From Arthrobacter sp. ISL-28 (GTDB taxonomy: Bacteria; Actinomycetota; Actinomycetes; Actinomycetales; Micrococcaceae), in contig NZ_JAGGPJ010000002.1 of assembly GCF_018613875.1 (NCBI RefSeq), forward strand, positions 146,388-210,387: a stretch of 64,000 nt of DNA, written 5' to 3'. Both the position numbers and the translations under genes were made by a program. How positions within the stretch are numbered: the stretch's first letter is position 1; every line of letters starts with the position of its first letter. Positions 45,577-53,404 of the stretch are shown one piece after another. The notes under the pieces are model-generated. The model was not told the DNA's origin. It searched no databases and saw nothing but the letters and a program-made list of their open reading frames with translations.

Positions 45577-47027
45577 GCATGCACCTACAACACCTCATCG
45601 TCAGCCACTCCGGCCAGACTCTGGTCAACGTCTCCGAACTGCAGCTGGAACCCGGCCGGCCCCTGACCATCGTCGGTGAGAGCGGGTCCGGCAAGTCCCT
45701 GCTCGCCCACGCCATCATGGGCACCCTGCCCGGCAGCCTCACGGCGCGAGGGAGCCTGACGGCGGACGGCACGACCTACGACCTGGCCGACCCGTCCAAC
45801 AGGCGCAGGCTCTGGGGCCGGGTGATGTCCCTGCTGCCGCAGGAACCCATGCTCGCCCTCGACCCCACCATGCGGGCCCAGGAACAGGTCGCCGAAGGCG
45901 CGGCCACGTTCGGAACGGACCCGGGAAGCGCACGCGGCCGAGCGCGTGGCATGCTGGCGGCCCTCGGCCTGGGCGGCGCTGCCCGCTCGTTTCCGCACAC
46001 GCTCTCCGGGGGCATGGCCCAGCGCGTCGCCTTCGCCGCCGCCACGATCGCGGACGCGCCCATGCTCATCGCCGACGAGCCCTCCAAGGGCCTCGATGAA
46101 GCCGCGAGGGCAGACCTTGCGGAACTGCTGAAACGGCACCTCCACGGCGGAGGCATCCTGCTGACCATCACCCATGACCTCGACCTCGCCCGCGAGCTCG
46201 GAGGCGACGTGCTGGTGATGAAAGAGGCCGAAATCATCGAACAGGGCCCCGCACGGCGCGTGCTCGAAACACCCGCACACCCCTACACCCGGCGGCTGAT
46301 CGCCGCCGAACCGGCGCACTGGGCCCACTCCTGGATGCGGCGGCCCGCCGGCGACGAGACAAAGCCTGCGCTCATCACGGCAGAAGGGCTCACGAAGGCC
46401 TTCGACGGCAAGACGCTTTTCGCAGATCTCTCCCTGACCGTCCGCGCCGGGGAGCGGGTGGCCATCAGCGGCCCCAGCGGCTGCGGCAAGACCACCCTGG
46501 GCAACGTGCTGCTCCGCCTCGCACGGCCAGGCAGCGGACAGGTGCACCACGCCGAAACGCTGGGAGGAGGCCGGCTACAAAAGCTCTATCAGGATCCGGC
46601 CCTGTCCTTCCCTGCCAGCGTTCCGCTCCGCGACAGCTTCGGCGACGTCATCCGCCGTCACCAGGTGCCCCCTTCCCGCCTCGACGAGCTGATGGACGCC
46701 CTGCGCCTCGCCCCGGCGCTCCTCACAAGACAGCCAGGGCAGGTCTCAGGAGGGGAACTGCAACGGCTCGCGATCATCCGGACGATGCTGCTCGAGCCGG
46801 CTCTGGTCTTCGCCGATGAACCCACCTCGCGCCTGGACCTCATCACCCAGGAGGAAACCATCCGGTGCCTCATGGACCAGGTTGGCCGCCAGGACTGTGC
46901 ATTGCTGCTGGTCACCCACGACAAAACGCTCGCCGGCGCTGTCGCAGACCGCCAGCTCGCACTCACCCCCGAGGAAGCACCGAGGGGGACAGTAACTCCC
47001 CGGGAGGCAGTTACGGCAATCGCCTGA
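45573..47027 (+). CDS. Two-domain ABC ATPase (DppD-DppF type fusion)
   Basis: 484 residues with two nucleotide-binding domains in one chain. Domain 1: GESGSGKSLLAHAI (about 35-48), LSGGMAQRVAFAAATIADAP, MLIADEPSKGLD. Domain 2: GPSGCGKTTLGNVLLRL (about 299-315), VSGGELQRLAIIRTMLLEPA, LVFADEPTSRLD. Oligopeptide and nickel importers usually encode two separate ATPases, though fused forms are known. Both sites have intact Walker and signature motifs. Domain 1 ends with HPYTRRLI, a peptide-importer signature. GTG start overlaps the permease stop. Confidence 0.92.
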   Translation: MSMHLQHLIVSHSGQTLVNVSELQLEPGRPLTIVGESGSGKSLLAHAIMGTLPGSLTARGSLTADGTTYDLADPSNRRRLWGRVMSLLPQEPMLALDPTMRAQEQVAEGAATFGTDPGSARGRARGMLAALGLGGAARSFPHTLSGGMAQRVAFAAATIADAPMLIADEPSKGLDEAARADLAELLKRHLHGGGILLTITHDLDLARELGGDVLVMKEAEIIEQGPARRVLETPAHPYTRRLIAAEPAHWAHSWMRRPAGDETKPALITAEGLTKAFDGKTLFADLSLTVRAGERVAISGPSGCGKTTLGNVLLRLARPGSGQVHHAETLGGGRLQKLYQDPALSFPASVPLRDSFGDVIRRHQVPPSRLDELMDALRLAPALLTRQPGQVSGGELQRLAIIRTMLLEPALVFADEPTSRLDLITQEETIRCLMDQVGRQDCALLLVTHDKTLAGAVADRQLALTPEEAPRGTVTPREAVTAIA

Positions 47028-47165
47028 CGGGTGCCGGCCCCCGGACGGAACGCTCAGAGCGTGGCGAGGAGCCCAGCCGTCGTCTTCTCCAACCGTCCGG
47101 CACCCGTGCGCTGCAAGATCAATGCCGGTTTCCTGGCATGTGGACCGAAAGACGATGATGGGTCC

Positions 47166-47504
47166 ATGACCATTGCGAAATCCGTCGTCCTGTTCATCCT
47201 TGCGGCCGTTGCCGAGATCGGAGGTGCGTGGCTGGTCTGGCAGGCTGTCCGGGAGGACAAGTCATGGTGGTGGGCAGGACTCGGAGTCATAGCCCTCGGC
47301 ATTTATGGATTTATCGCCACGCTCCAGCCAGACGCGCACTTCGGCCGAATCCTGGCGGCTTACGGTGGAGTGTTCGTGGCGGGGTCGCTGGCCTGGGGCA
47401 TGGTTTTCGACGGATTCCGCCCCGATCGGTGGGATGCCATTGGTTCCGTTGTGTGCCTGGCGGGTGTCGCCATCATCATGTACGCGCCGCGGAATGCGGG
47501 TTGA
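47166..47504 (+). CDS. YnfA-family (UPF0060) small membrane protein
   Basis: 112 residues and four transmembrane helices. [20 protein letters not shown] (about 16-35), [20 protein letters not shown] and [18 protein letters not shown] are the YnfA signatures. The family is close to small multidrug resistance exporters; transport activity here is unproven. I chose the ATG at 47166 for the family-typical length; the frame is open farther upstream. It is convergent with arsR, with 2 bp between the stops, so a link to the arsenic genes is possible but not shown. Confidence 0.9.
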   Translation: MTIAKSVVLFILAAVAEIGGAWLVWQAVREDKSWWWAGLGVIALGIYGFIATLQPDAHFGRILAAYGGVFVAGSLAWGMVFDGFRPDRWDAIGSVVCLAGVAIIMYAPRNAG

Positions 47505-47506
47505 TC

Positions 47507-47857
47507 TTAGATCCTCGCGAGCATGCCCGCGACGTCGTCCAAAGCGCCAGGGGCCAGGGAGAAGTAGGCCCACGTACCTCGCTTTTCGCGGTGCAGCAGC
47601 CCCGCTTCGACCAGGATTTTCAGGTGGTGGGAGACCGTGGGCTGGCTCAGATCCAGCGGCTCGGTCAGATCACACACGCAGATCGCCCCGGAGGACGCGG
47701 CCTTGATGATGGAGAGCAGCCGGAGCCGGTTCGGATCGGCCAGCGCCTTGAAGACCAGGGCCTGCTGCTTCGCCTCCTCGGCGTCCAGAGCGGGCGCCCC
47801 CGCCGGCGGGCAGCAGGCTTCCTCCATGGCCGGCTCGAGGATGGGCAGCAAGTTCAT
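47507..47857 (-). CDS. arsR: ArsR-family arsenic-responsive repressor
   Basis: About 116 residues from the ATG at 47857. Winged-helix core: KALADPNRLRLLSIIKA, LDLSQPTVSHHLKILVEAGL (recognition helix). Two possible As(III)-binding sites: C15-C16 in MEEACCPPAG, the position known from the Corynebacterium glutamicum ArsR type, and C60/C62 in AICVCDL, the classical ArsR type. It follows the aquaporin gene with an operator-like site between them (47877-47892), 20 bp upstream of its start. It probably also binds the two sites at 49451 and 49488. Confidence 0.9.
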   Translation of the reverse strand: MNLLPILEPAMEEACCPPAGAPALDAEEAKQQALVFKALADPNRLRLLSIIKAASSGAICVCDLTEPLDLSQPTVSHHLKILVEAGLLHREKRGTWAYFSLAPGALDDVAGMLARI

Positions 47858-47876
47858 GTACCCATTATGCGCCAAT

Positions 47877-47892
47877 ATTGACGAGCATCAAT
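47877..47892. promoter_or_regulatory. ArsR operator-like site upstream of arsR
   Basis: ATTGACGAGCATCAAT, an inverted repeat ATTGA-6-TCAAT. The same form occurs at 49451 and 49488. Confidence 0.7.
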
Positions 47893-47920
47893 GTATCGCC
47901 AAAGACCCGCCAGGCCAGGT

Positions 47921-48661
47921 TTAAGAGCTGGTCTTTTCCGAGTCGTGCGGGAGCACGACGTCGTCGGCGGCGCGGGCCGCCAAGGGGAACAGGATGAGGA
48001 GGAGGCCCAGGCCGGCCGCGGCGCCAACAAGCTGCGCAATGACGAACCCGGGTACGGAGGCCAGGGCAATGCCCGCGAAGGTGTCGCTGAAGATACGGCC
48101 GACTGTCACGGCGGGGTTTGCGAAGGACGTCGAGGACGTAAACCAGTACGCGGCTCCGATGTAGGCACCCACCGCCGGTGCGGCAAGGACGCCCCGCTTG
48201 GTGGCGGCGAGGGTGAAGATCAGCAGGATGAGCCCGGCGGTCGCAACGACCTCCCCCAGCAGATGACCAGGAGTGGCGCGGTCCTTGCCGGAGATGGAAG
48301 TCCCCACCTCAAACATGGCATTCGCGACAATGCTGCCGCTGATCGCGCCCAGCGTCTGCGCGGCCACATAAGTGCCAAGCTCCGGCAGCGTCAGCCCCGT
48401 ACCGCCGTGCCGGCCCAGTACCCAGTCGACCAGGGAGACCACCGGGTTGAAGTGCGCGCCGCTGACCGGGCCGAATACAAGGATCAGTACCGTCAGGCCC
48501 AGCACCGTGGCCGTGCTGTTCTGCAGGAGCTGCAGTCCGACGTCGTTGGGGGAGAGTTGCTGTGCGGCAATCCCCGACCCCACAACGATCATCACGAGCA
48601 AGCTGGTGCCAAGAAGTTCAGCAACGGCCCGGCGCCACAACGGTGGCTGGTTAGAAGTCAT
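47921..48661 (-). CDS. Aquaporin/MIP-family channel, likely arsenite conduit
   Basis: 246 residues with six helices and the two half-helix motifs HFNPVVS (about 94-100, NPV in place of NPA) and FANPAVT (about 183-189). In arsenic operons such channels (AqpS type) let arsenite made by ArsC leave down its gradient when no pump is present; that role is inferred from the neighbours. Start 48661 is divergent from the ArsR-ArsC fusion with 45 bp between the two starts. Glycerol or water transport cannot be excluded. Confidence 0.9.
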   Translation of the reverse strand: MTSNQPPLWRRAVAELLGTSLLVMIVVGSGIAAQQLSPNDVGLQLLQNSTATVLGLTVLILVFGPVSGAHFNPVVSLVDWVLGRHGGTGLTLPELGTYVAAQTLGAISGSIVANAMFEVGTSISGKDRATPGHLLGEVVATAGLILLIFTLAATKRGVLAAPAVGAYIGAAYWFTSSTSFANPAVTVGRIFSDTFAGIALASVPGFVIAQLVGAAAGLGLLLILFPLAARAADDVVLPHDSEKTSS

Positions 48662-48683
48662 GGAACCAGCTTGACCGATGAAA

Positions 48684-48707
48684 TTAACTCAGTCAAAATT
48701 GAGTCAA
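48684..48707. promoter_or_regulatory. Operator-like inverted repeat between aquaporin and ArsR-ArsC fusion
   Basis: TTAACTCA (48684-48691) and TGAGTCAA (48700-48707) form an inverted repeat with one mismatch and an 8-base spacer, touching the fusion start codon. The half-site differs from ATTGA/TCAAT, so it is probably read by the fusion protein's own ArsR domain. Confidence 0.5.
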
Positions 48708-49381
48708 TGAAAACTGAGTCGAGGGACGCCTTCCAAGCGCGGGTCGCCAAGCATGCAGCCCTCGCCGATCCTGCGCGGCTGCGTATTGTCGATCTGCTCA
48801 CTCTCGGGGATTTCTCCCCCACGGAACTGCAGGCCGAGCTGGGAATGCCCTCAAACCTGCTGTCCCACCACCTGCGCACCCTGGAAGCAGCAGGCCTGGC
48901 CACCCGCCACCGCTCCGAAGCCGACAGGCGCCGCAGCTATATCCGGCTCGCCGCCGGCGCGCTGGAAGGCCTCCCGCCAGGGGCCGAGCATGGCGCCAAG
49001 CGTGTTCTGTTCGTCTGCACGCGAAACAGTGCCCGGTCCCAGCTGGCCGCCGCACTCTGGACCCAGGTCAGTGAGATCTCCTCAGCCTCGGCAGGAACAC
49101 ACCCCGCAGACCGCATTGCACCGGGAGCCATCAAAGTCGCCCGCCGGCACGGGCTGGACCTTGCAAACCTTCCCCCGCAGAGGCTGGACCAGGTAGCTGA
49201 TGACGGGGACTTCGTCATAACCGTATGCGACAACGCCCACGAGGAACTCACCAGCCTCAGCGGCATCCACTGGTCTGTGCCGGATCCTCTGCGGATCAAT
49301 ACCGAGGAAGCCTTCGAAAACGCCTTCTCCGACATCTCCCACCGCGTCCACGACCTTGCACCCCGGGTGCACGCCGCCTAA
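48707..49381 (+). CDS. ArsR repressor domain fused to LMW-PTP-type arsenate reductase domain
   Basis: 224 residues. About 1-88 is a winged-helix ArsR domain (HAALADPARLRIVDLLTLGD, MPSNLLSHHLRTLEAAGL) with no cysteine in the usual sensor helix. About 98-224 is an arsenate-reductase/LMW-PTP domain with CTRNSARSQLA (C104 to R110, CX5R) and a second cysteine in ITVCDNAHEE. Start ATG at 48707 agrees with the domain edge; the frame is open far upstream but antisense to the aquaporin. Such fusions are known in some actinobacteria. It may couple sensing and reduction or use the domain only as a sensor. Confidence 0.88.
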   Translation: MKTESRDAFQARVAKHAALADPARLRIVDLLTLGDFSPTELQAELGMPSNLLSHHLRTLEAAGLATRHRSEADRRRSYIRLAAGALEGLPPGAEHGAKRVLFVCTRNSARSQLAAALWTQVSEISSASAGTHPADRIAPGAIKVARRHGLDLANLPPQRLDQVADDGDFVITVCDNAHEELTSLSGIHWSVPDPLRINTEEAFENAFSDISHRVHDLAPRVHAA

Positions 49382-49450
49382 CCCGACGATTCCGGAGGAC
49401 TAGCGCCCCCAGCCGCCCAGAGAGACAATCAGCCCGACCTCGCTCAACAC

Positions 49451-49503
49451 ATTGACAATCATCAATCTATCGCCCGATACTCCATACATCGACAACCATC
49501 AAT
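49451..49503. promoter_or_regulatory. Two ArsR operator-like sites upstream of arsC
   Basis: ATTGACAATCATCAAT (49451-49466) and ATCGACAACCATCAAT (49488-49503) share the ATTGA-6-TCAAT form with the site upstream of arsR. Centres are 37 bp apart. They precede the rightward arsC-trxB operon. Confidence 0.7.
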
Positions 49504-49589
49504 ATTCATGGAGGGACGCAGGACATGCGGGCGTGAAGACTCAAAAAGACCGATCTGCCCGTCACCTAAATGATTTCAGGAGAAAACCC

Positions 49590-50024
49590 TTGACTACCGA
49601 AACCGCCAAGAAGCCGTCCGTCCTGTTCGTCTGCGTGCACAACGCCGGCCGCTCCCAGATGGCCGCCGCCTTCCTCACTTCCCTTTCTGAAGGGCAGATC
49701 GAGGTCCGCTCCGCGGGTTCCCAGCCGGCCGACAAGATCAACCCGTCAGCCGTCGAGGCAATGTCCGAGGTCGGCATCGACATGTCCGCCGAGATCCCCA
49801 AGGTCCTCACCACCGAGGCCGTCAAGGATTCCGACGTCGTCATCACCATGGGCTGCGGCGACGAATGCCCCTACTTCCCCGGCAAGCGCTACGAGGACTG
49901 GGTCCTCGAGGATCCCGCGGGCAAGGGCGTCGACTCCGTCCGCCCCATCCGCGACGAGATCCGCGGCCGCGTCGAGGGCCTCATCAGCGAACTGGTGCCC
50001 GCCCGGCACACGGACGCCCAGTAA
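49590..50024 (+). CDS. arsC: Arsenate reductase, thiol-dependent (ArsC, LMW-PTP family)
   Basis: 144 residues. CVHNAGRSQMAAAF (C15 to R21) is the P-loop; C89 and C93 in TMGCGDECPYFPG are the relay cysteines of the Staphylococcus-type ArsC, and EDPAGK supplies the catalytic Asp. A TTG start at 49590 with AGGAGAAAA upstream fits the length. Two ArsR operator-like sites lie upstream. It is 36 bp before the thioredoxin reductase, its likely electron source through thioredoxin. Confidence 0.92.
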   Translation: MTTETAKKPSVLFVCVHNAGRSQMAAAFLTSLSEGQIEVRSAGSQPADKINPSAVEAMSEVGIDMSAEIPKVLTTEAVKDSDVVITMGCGDECPYFPGKRYEDWVLEDPAGKGVDSVRPIRDEIRGRVEGLISELVPARHTDAQ

Positions 50025-50060
50025 ACTGCCGGACCTACCCGCCTCAAAAAGGAGCCAGCC

Positions 50061-51068
50061 GTGAGCACACCCAACGCAAACCCTGACAACGTGACCACCC
50101 AGCAGCTGATCATCATCGGGTCCGGCCCCGCCGGCTATACCGCTGCGATCTATGCCGCCCGCGCCGGCCTCAAGCCCCTCGTCCTGGCCGGCTCCGTCAC
50201 CGCCGGCGGCGCCCTGATGAACACCACCGACGTCGAAAACTTTCCCGGCTTCCCGGACGGCATCCAGGGCCCCGAGCTCATGGACGGGCTGCAGCAGCAG
50301 GCCGAAAGGTTCGGCGCGCAGGTGGTGTTCGACGACGTCACCCACGTCACGCTGGCCGGGCACCTCAAGCGTGTGGTCACGGGCGCCGGAGAGATCCACC
50401 AGTCCCCCGCCGTCATCCTCGCCACGGGCTCCGCCTACAAGGAGCTCGGCCTGCCGGAGGAGAAGAAGTTCAGCGGGCACGGGGTCTCCTGGTGCGCCAC
50501 CTGCGACGGGTTCTTCTTCCGTGACCAGGACATCATCGTGGTCGGCGGCGGTGACTCCGCCATGGAGGAAGCCACCTTCCTGACCCGCTTCGGAAAGTCC
50601 GTCACCATCGTGGTCCGCAAGGGCGAGCTGCGCGCTTCCCGGATCATGGCCCAGCGCGCCAAGGACAACCCGAAGATCCGCTTCGCGTGGCACTCGGCCG
50701 TCACCGCCATCCATGGCGACGGCAAGGTCACCGGTGTGACGCTGAAGGACACCCGCACCGGCGAAACACGCGAACAGGCCGCCACCGGCATTTTCGTGGC
50801 GATCGGGCATGTGCCGCGCACCGAACTCGTGGCCGGGCAGGTGGAGCTCGACGCCGAGGGCTACATCAAGGTGGACTCCCCCACCACCGTCACCAACCTC
50901 TCGGGCGTGTTTGCGTGCGGCGACGCCGTGGACCACCGCTACCGCCAGGCCATTACCGCCGCCGGCACCGGCTGCGCTGCGGCCCTCGACGCCGAACGCT
51001 ACCTCGCCGCGCTCGAGGATGCCGACAGCATCGCCACCGCGCTGGTGGAGGAACCCACCCACGCCTAA
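50061..51068 (+). CDS. Thioredoxin reductase-like protein of the ars operon (ArsT-like)
   Basis: 335 residues, TrxB architecture: FAD loop [19 protein letters not shown] (about 18-36), redox pair C145-C148 in [13 protein letters not shown] loop [15 protein letters not shown], and [20 protein letters not shown] at the C-terminus. AAAAGGAGCC precedes the GTG start. A thioredoxin reductase next to ArsC is known as arsT in a Streptomyces plasmid cluster that also has arsO; the same pair is present here. It would recycle the reductant for ArsC. Confidence 0.92.
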   Translation: MSTPNANPDNVTTQQLIIIGSGPAGYTAAIYAARAGLKPLVLAGSVTAGGALMNTTDVENFPGFPDGIQGPELMDGLQQQAERFGAQVVFDDVTHVTLAGHLKRVVTGAGEIHQSPAVILATGSAYKELGLPEEKKFSGHGVSWCATCDGFFFRDQDIIVVGGGDSAMEEATFLTRFGKSVTIVVRKGELRASRIMAQRAKDNPKIRFAWHSAVTAIHGDGKVTGVTLKDTRTGETREQAATGIFVAIGHVPRTELVAGQVELDAEGYIKVDSPTTVTNLSGVFACGDAVDHRYRQAITAAGTGCAAALDAERYLAALEDADSIATALVEEPTHA

Positions 51069-51095
51069 CCAAGGACGGGAGAGGGGGTGAGCTGA

Positions 51096-51152
51096 ATGAA
51101 CACCGGATGCTGCGGCGATGGCTGCTGCGACGACGATCAGGACTGCTGCTGA
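51096..51152 (+). CDS. Cysteine-rich 18-residue peptide in the ars operon
   Basis: Reads MNTGCCGDGCCDDDQDCC then TGA. Six of 18 residues are cysteines, as three CC pairs, with five aspartates. GGGGGTGAG lies 5-13 bases before the ATG, a strong site for this genome. It starts 27 bp after the thioredoxin reductase stop, in the same direction, and ends just before a long palindrome. Vicinal cysteines suit binding of As(III) or other soft metals; that is inference. It could also be a fortuitous frame, since alternative frames here are open. Confidence 0.5.
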   Translation: MNTGCCGDGCCDDDQDCC

Positions 51153-51168
51153 CGCCCACGCTTCCGCC

Positions 51169-51231
51169 CAACCAGGTAGCAGCGGGGCGTCGTTTTGAGC
51201 GCTCAGAACGAGGCATGCTGCTACCTGGTTG
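51169..51231. repeat. Long palindromic repeat element, copy 1
   Basis: CAACCAGGTAGCAGC (51169-51183) pairs perfectly with GCTGCTACCTGGTTG (51217-51231); the interior, centred on TTGAGCGCTCA, is also nearly self-complementary. The 63-bp element could act as a terminator after the peptide. A related element is at 58571-58636. Confidence 0.75.
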
Positions 51232-51288
51232 CGTGCCGCCCTAGTTGGCTCGCCGCCCGCCACGCCGCTCGACAGAACAGAGGACACT

Positions 51289-52762
51289 GTGGATTCAGCG
51301 AAGAACCTTCCCGTCGCCGTCATCGGCGCAGGTCCCGTGGGCCTTGCCGCCGCTGCACACCTCCTCGAACGCGGCCTGGAGCCGCTGATCTTCGAGGCAG
51401 GCCCGACGGCGGGCGCCGCCATTGAACAGTGGCGCCACATCCGGCTGTTCTCACCGTGGCGGTTCAATATCGACGCCGCCGCCGTCCGCCTGCTCGAGCC
51501 CTCCGGCTGGGAATCGCCCCGGCCCACGGCCCTGCCCTACGGCGGGGAACTCATCGATAATTACCTCGCTCCGCTGGCCGCGCTGCCGGCCATCAGCTCC
51601 CGGCTGCTCACCGGCGCCCGCGTGGTGGCGCTGACCCGCAGCGGGCTGGACAAGACCCATGTCCGGGACCGGGACGCCACGCCGTTCGTGGTCCGCGTCG
51701 AGCATGAGGGCGGCGAGCTCCGCGACTACAGCGCCGCCGGGGTCATCGATGCTTCCGGCACCTGGTCTGTGCGCAATCCGCTGGGCACCTCCGGACTTCC
51801 TGCCCTGGGCGAAGCCGCACTTGCCTCCGCCATTTCCTCGCCACTGCCGGACGTGCTGGACCGGGACCGGACCCTCTTTCGCCGGCCGCCGCGTCCTCGT
51901 GGTCGGCGCCGGCCACTCGGCAGCCAACACGCTCATCAGCCTGTCGGAACTGGCCAAGGCCGAACCCGGAACCCGGATCCTCTGGGCCGTCCGAGGTCCG
52001 TCCGCGGCGAAGGTCTACGGCGGCGGGGACCTCGACGGCCTGCCCGCCCGAGGCCAGCTCGGCGCACGCGTCCGCCGCCTGGTCGAAGCCGGAACCATCG
52101 AGCTGCACACCGGTTTCGGGGTGGCTGCGCTGGCGGCGGCCCGCGCTCCAGCTGACGACGGCGGAACCTCACCCGCCGCAGTCGACGGCCCTTCGGTGAC
52201 CGTCACCGCCGTCGACGGCCGCACCCTGCAGGCCGACGTCGTGGTGCCCTGCACCGGTTTCCGCCCCGATCTGAACATCCTTCGGGAACTACGCCTCAAC
52301 CTCGACCCCGCCGTTGAAGCCCCCACCGCTCTGGGCCCTCTGATCGACCCCGAATTCCACTCCTGCGGCACCGTCCCGCCGCACGGTGCCGCGCTCCTCG
52401 CCCACCCGGACAGAGACTTCTACATTGTGGGGATGAAGTCCTACGGCCGGGCGCCGACCTTCCTGCTGGCCACCGGCTATGAGCAGGTCCGTTCCGTCGC
52501 CGCTGCCCTGGCCGGAGACCGCGCCGCCGCCGACACGGTCCAGCTCGAGCTGCCCGAGACCGGGGTCTGCTCCACCGACGCCGGCACCAGCTGCGACGTC
52601 CCGGTGCCCTCCCGGGAAACAGCCGGCGCTGGAGCAGCCACCGGTAGAACAGCGGCAGGTGCGGCGGACGTCGTCGAGCTTGAACCGGCCTGCTGCGGCA
52701 CTCCGGAACCGGTGCTCGTCGGTTTCCCCACCGGGCTGTCCCACGGCCGCTCCGGCGAGTAG
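51289..52762 (+). pseudogene. FAD-dependent oxidoreductase (ArsO-like), frameshifted
   Basis: Two frames make one flavoprotein of about 490 residues. First part, from the GTG at 51289: AVIGAGPVGLAAAAHLLERG (FAD site) and FSPWRFNID. Second part: GRRVLVVGAGHSAANTLISL (NADPH site), VVPCTGFRPDLNIL and YIVGMKSYGRAPTFLLATGY. The join is at the TTT at 51877-51879, where one extra T breaks the frame. A C-terminal tail has scattered cysteines (GVCSTDAGTSCD, EPACCGTPE) that may bind metal(loid). ArsO-type monooxygenases of unclear activity pair with ArsT. Real inactivation or sequencing error. Confidence 0.82.
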
Positions 52763-52763
52763 A

Positions 52764-52782
52764 CCAGGGCTAAAACCCCTGG
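52764..52782 (+). terminator. Short hairpin after the ArsO-like gene
   Basis: CCAGGG (52764-52769) pairs with CCCTGG (52777-52782) around CTAAAAC. No T-run; weak. Confidence 0.3.
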
Positions 52783-52859
52783 CCGCACCGTTCGTCCAAA
52801 CCCGTTCATCCATGCCTGTCGTCGTCCACACCGCTCCTCAACAAGGAAGAATAAACCCC

Positions 52860-53282
52860 ATGACCGAGTCCACGAAAAGACCCAGCGTCCTGTTCGTTTG
52901 CAGCAAGAACGGCGGAAAATCCCAGCTCGCTGCCGGGCTGATGAACCAACTGGCCGCAGGAACTGTCGCCGTCTACTCCGCAGGCACCAAGCCGGGCAAC
53001 TCGCTCAACCCCCAGGCTGTGGAGTCGCTGTCCGAACTCGGCATCGACATCACAGCGGAACACCCCAAGCCGGTCGCAGACAACGTCCTGGACAGTGTGG
53101 ACGCCGTCATCGTCCTCGGCACCGAAGCGAAGCTCGAGCCGCACGAAGGCACGCGCTTCGAGGTCTGGGAAACGGACGAGCCGTCCGAGCGCGGCATCGA
53201 AGGCATGGAACGCATGCGCCTGGTCCGGGACGATATCCAGGACCGGGTCCGGAAGCTGTATGCGGAGCTCACGGGAAACTAG
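52860..53282 (+). CDS. Mycothiol-dependent type arsenate reductase
   Basis: 140 residues. FVCSKNGGKSQLAAGL (C14, with lysine in place of the usual P-loop arginine) and VYSAGTKPGNSLN match the Corynebacterium mycothiol/mycoredoxin-coupled ArsC enzymes, as does GIEGMERMRLVRDDIQDRV near the end. It lacks the relay cysteines of the ArsC at 49590, which fits a single-cysteine mechanism. ATG at 52860 with AAGGAAG about 10 bases upstream. Last gene of the ars set, followed by a terminator. Confidence 0.92.
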   Translation: MTESTKRPSVLFVCSKNGGKSQLAAGLMNQLAAGTVAVYSAGTKPGNSLNPQAVESLSELGIDITAEHPKPVADNVLDSVDAVIVLGTEAKLEPHEGTRFEVWETDEPSERGIEGMERMRLVRDDIQDRVRKLYAELTGN

Positions 53283-53295
53283 ATCGTGCAGGCGC

Positions 53296-53319
53296 GCCCG
53301 GCCCCATTGCGGGGCGGGC
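53296..53319 (+). terminator. GC-rich terminator after the ars cluster
   Basis: GCCCGGCCCC pairs with GGGGCGGGC across ATTGC, with one bulge, starting 13 bp after the arsenate reductase stop. No T-run. Confidence 0.55.
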
Positions 53320-53404
53320 CTGACCCTGTCCCGTAGAATGGTCGAAGGTGCGCCGGGAAGTCTGGTCGGCATGATTTTGTTGACCCGACTTTTAGGACTC
53401 CATC

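Noticed and set aside
47891..48706. Long N-terminal extension of the ArsR-ArsC frame
   Set aside because: It is antisense to the whole aquaporin gene and has no domain resemblance; the ATG at 48707 gives a complete ArsR domain.
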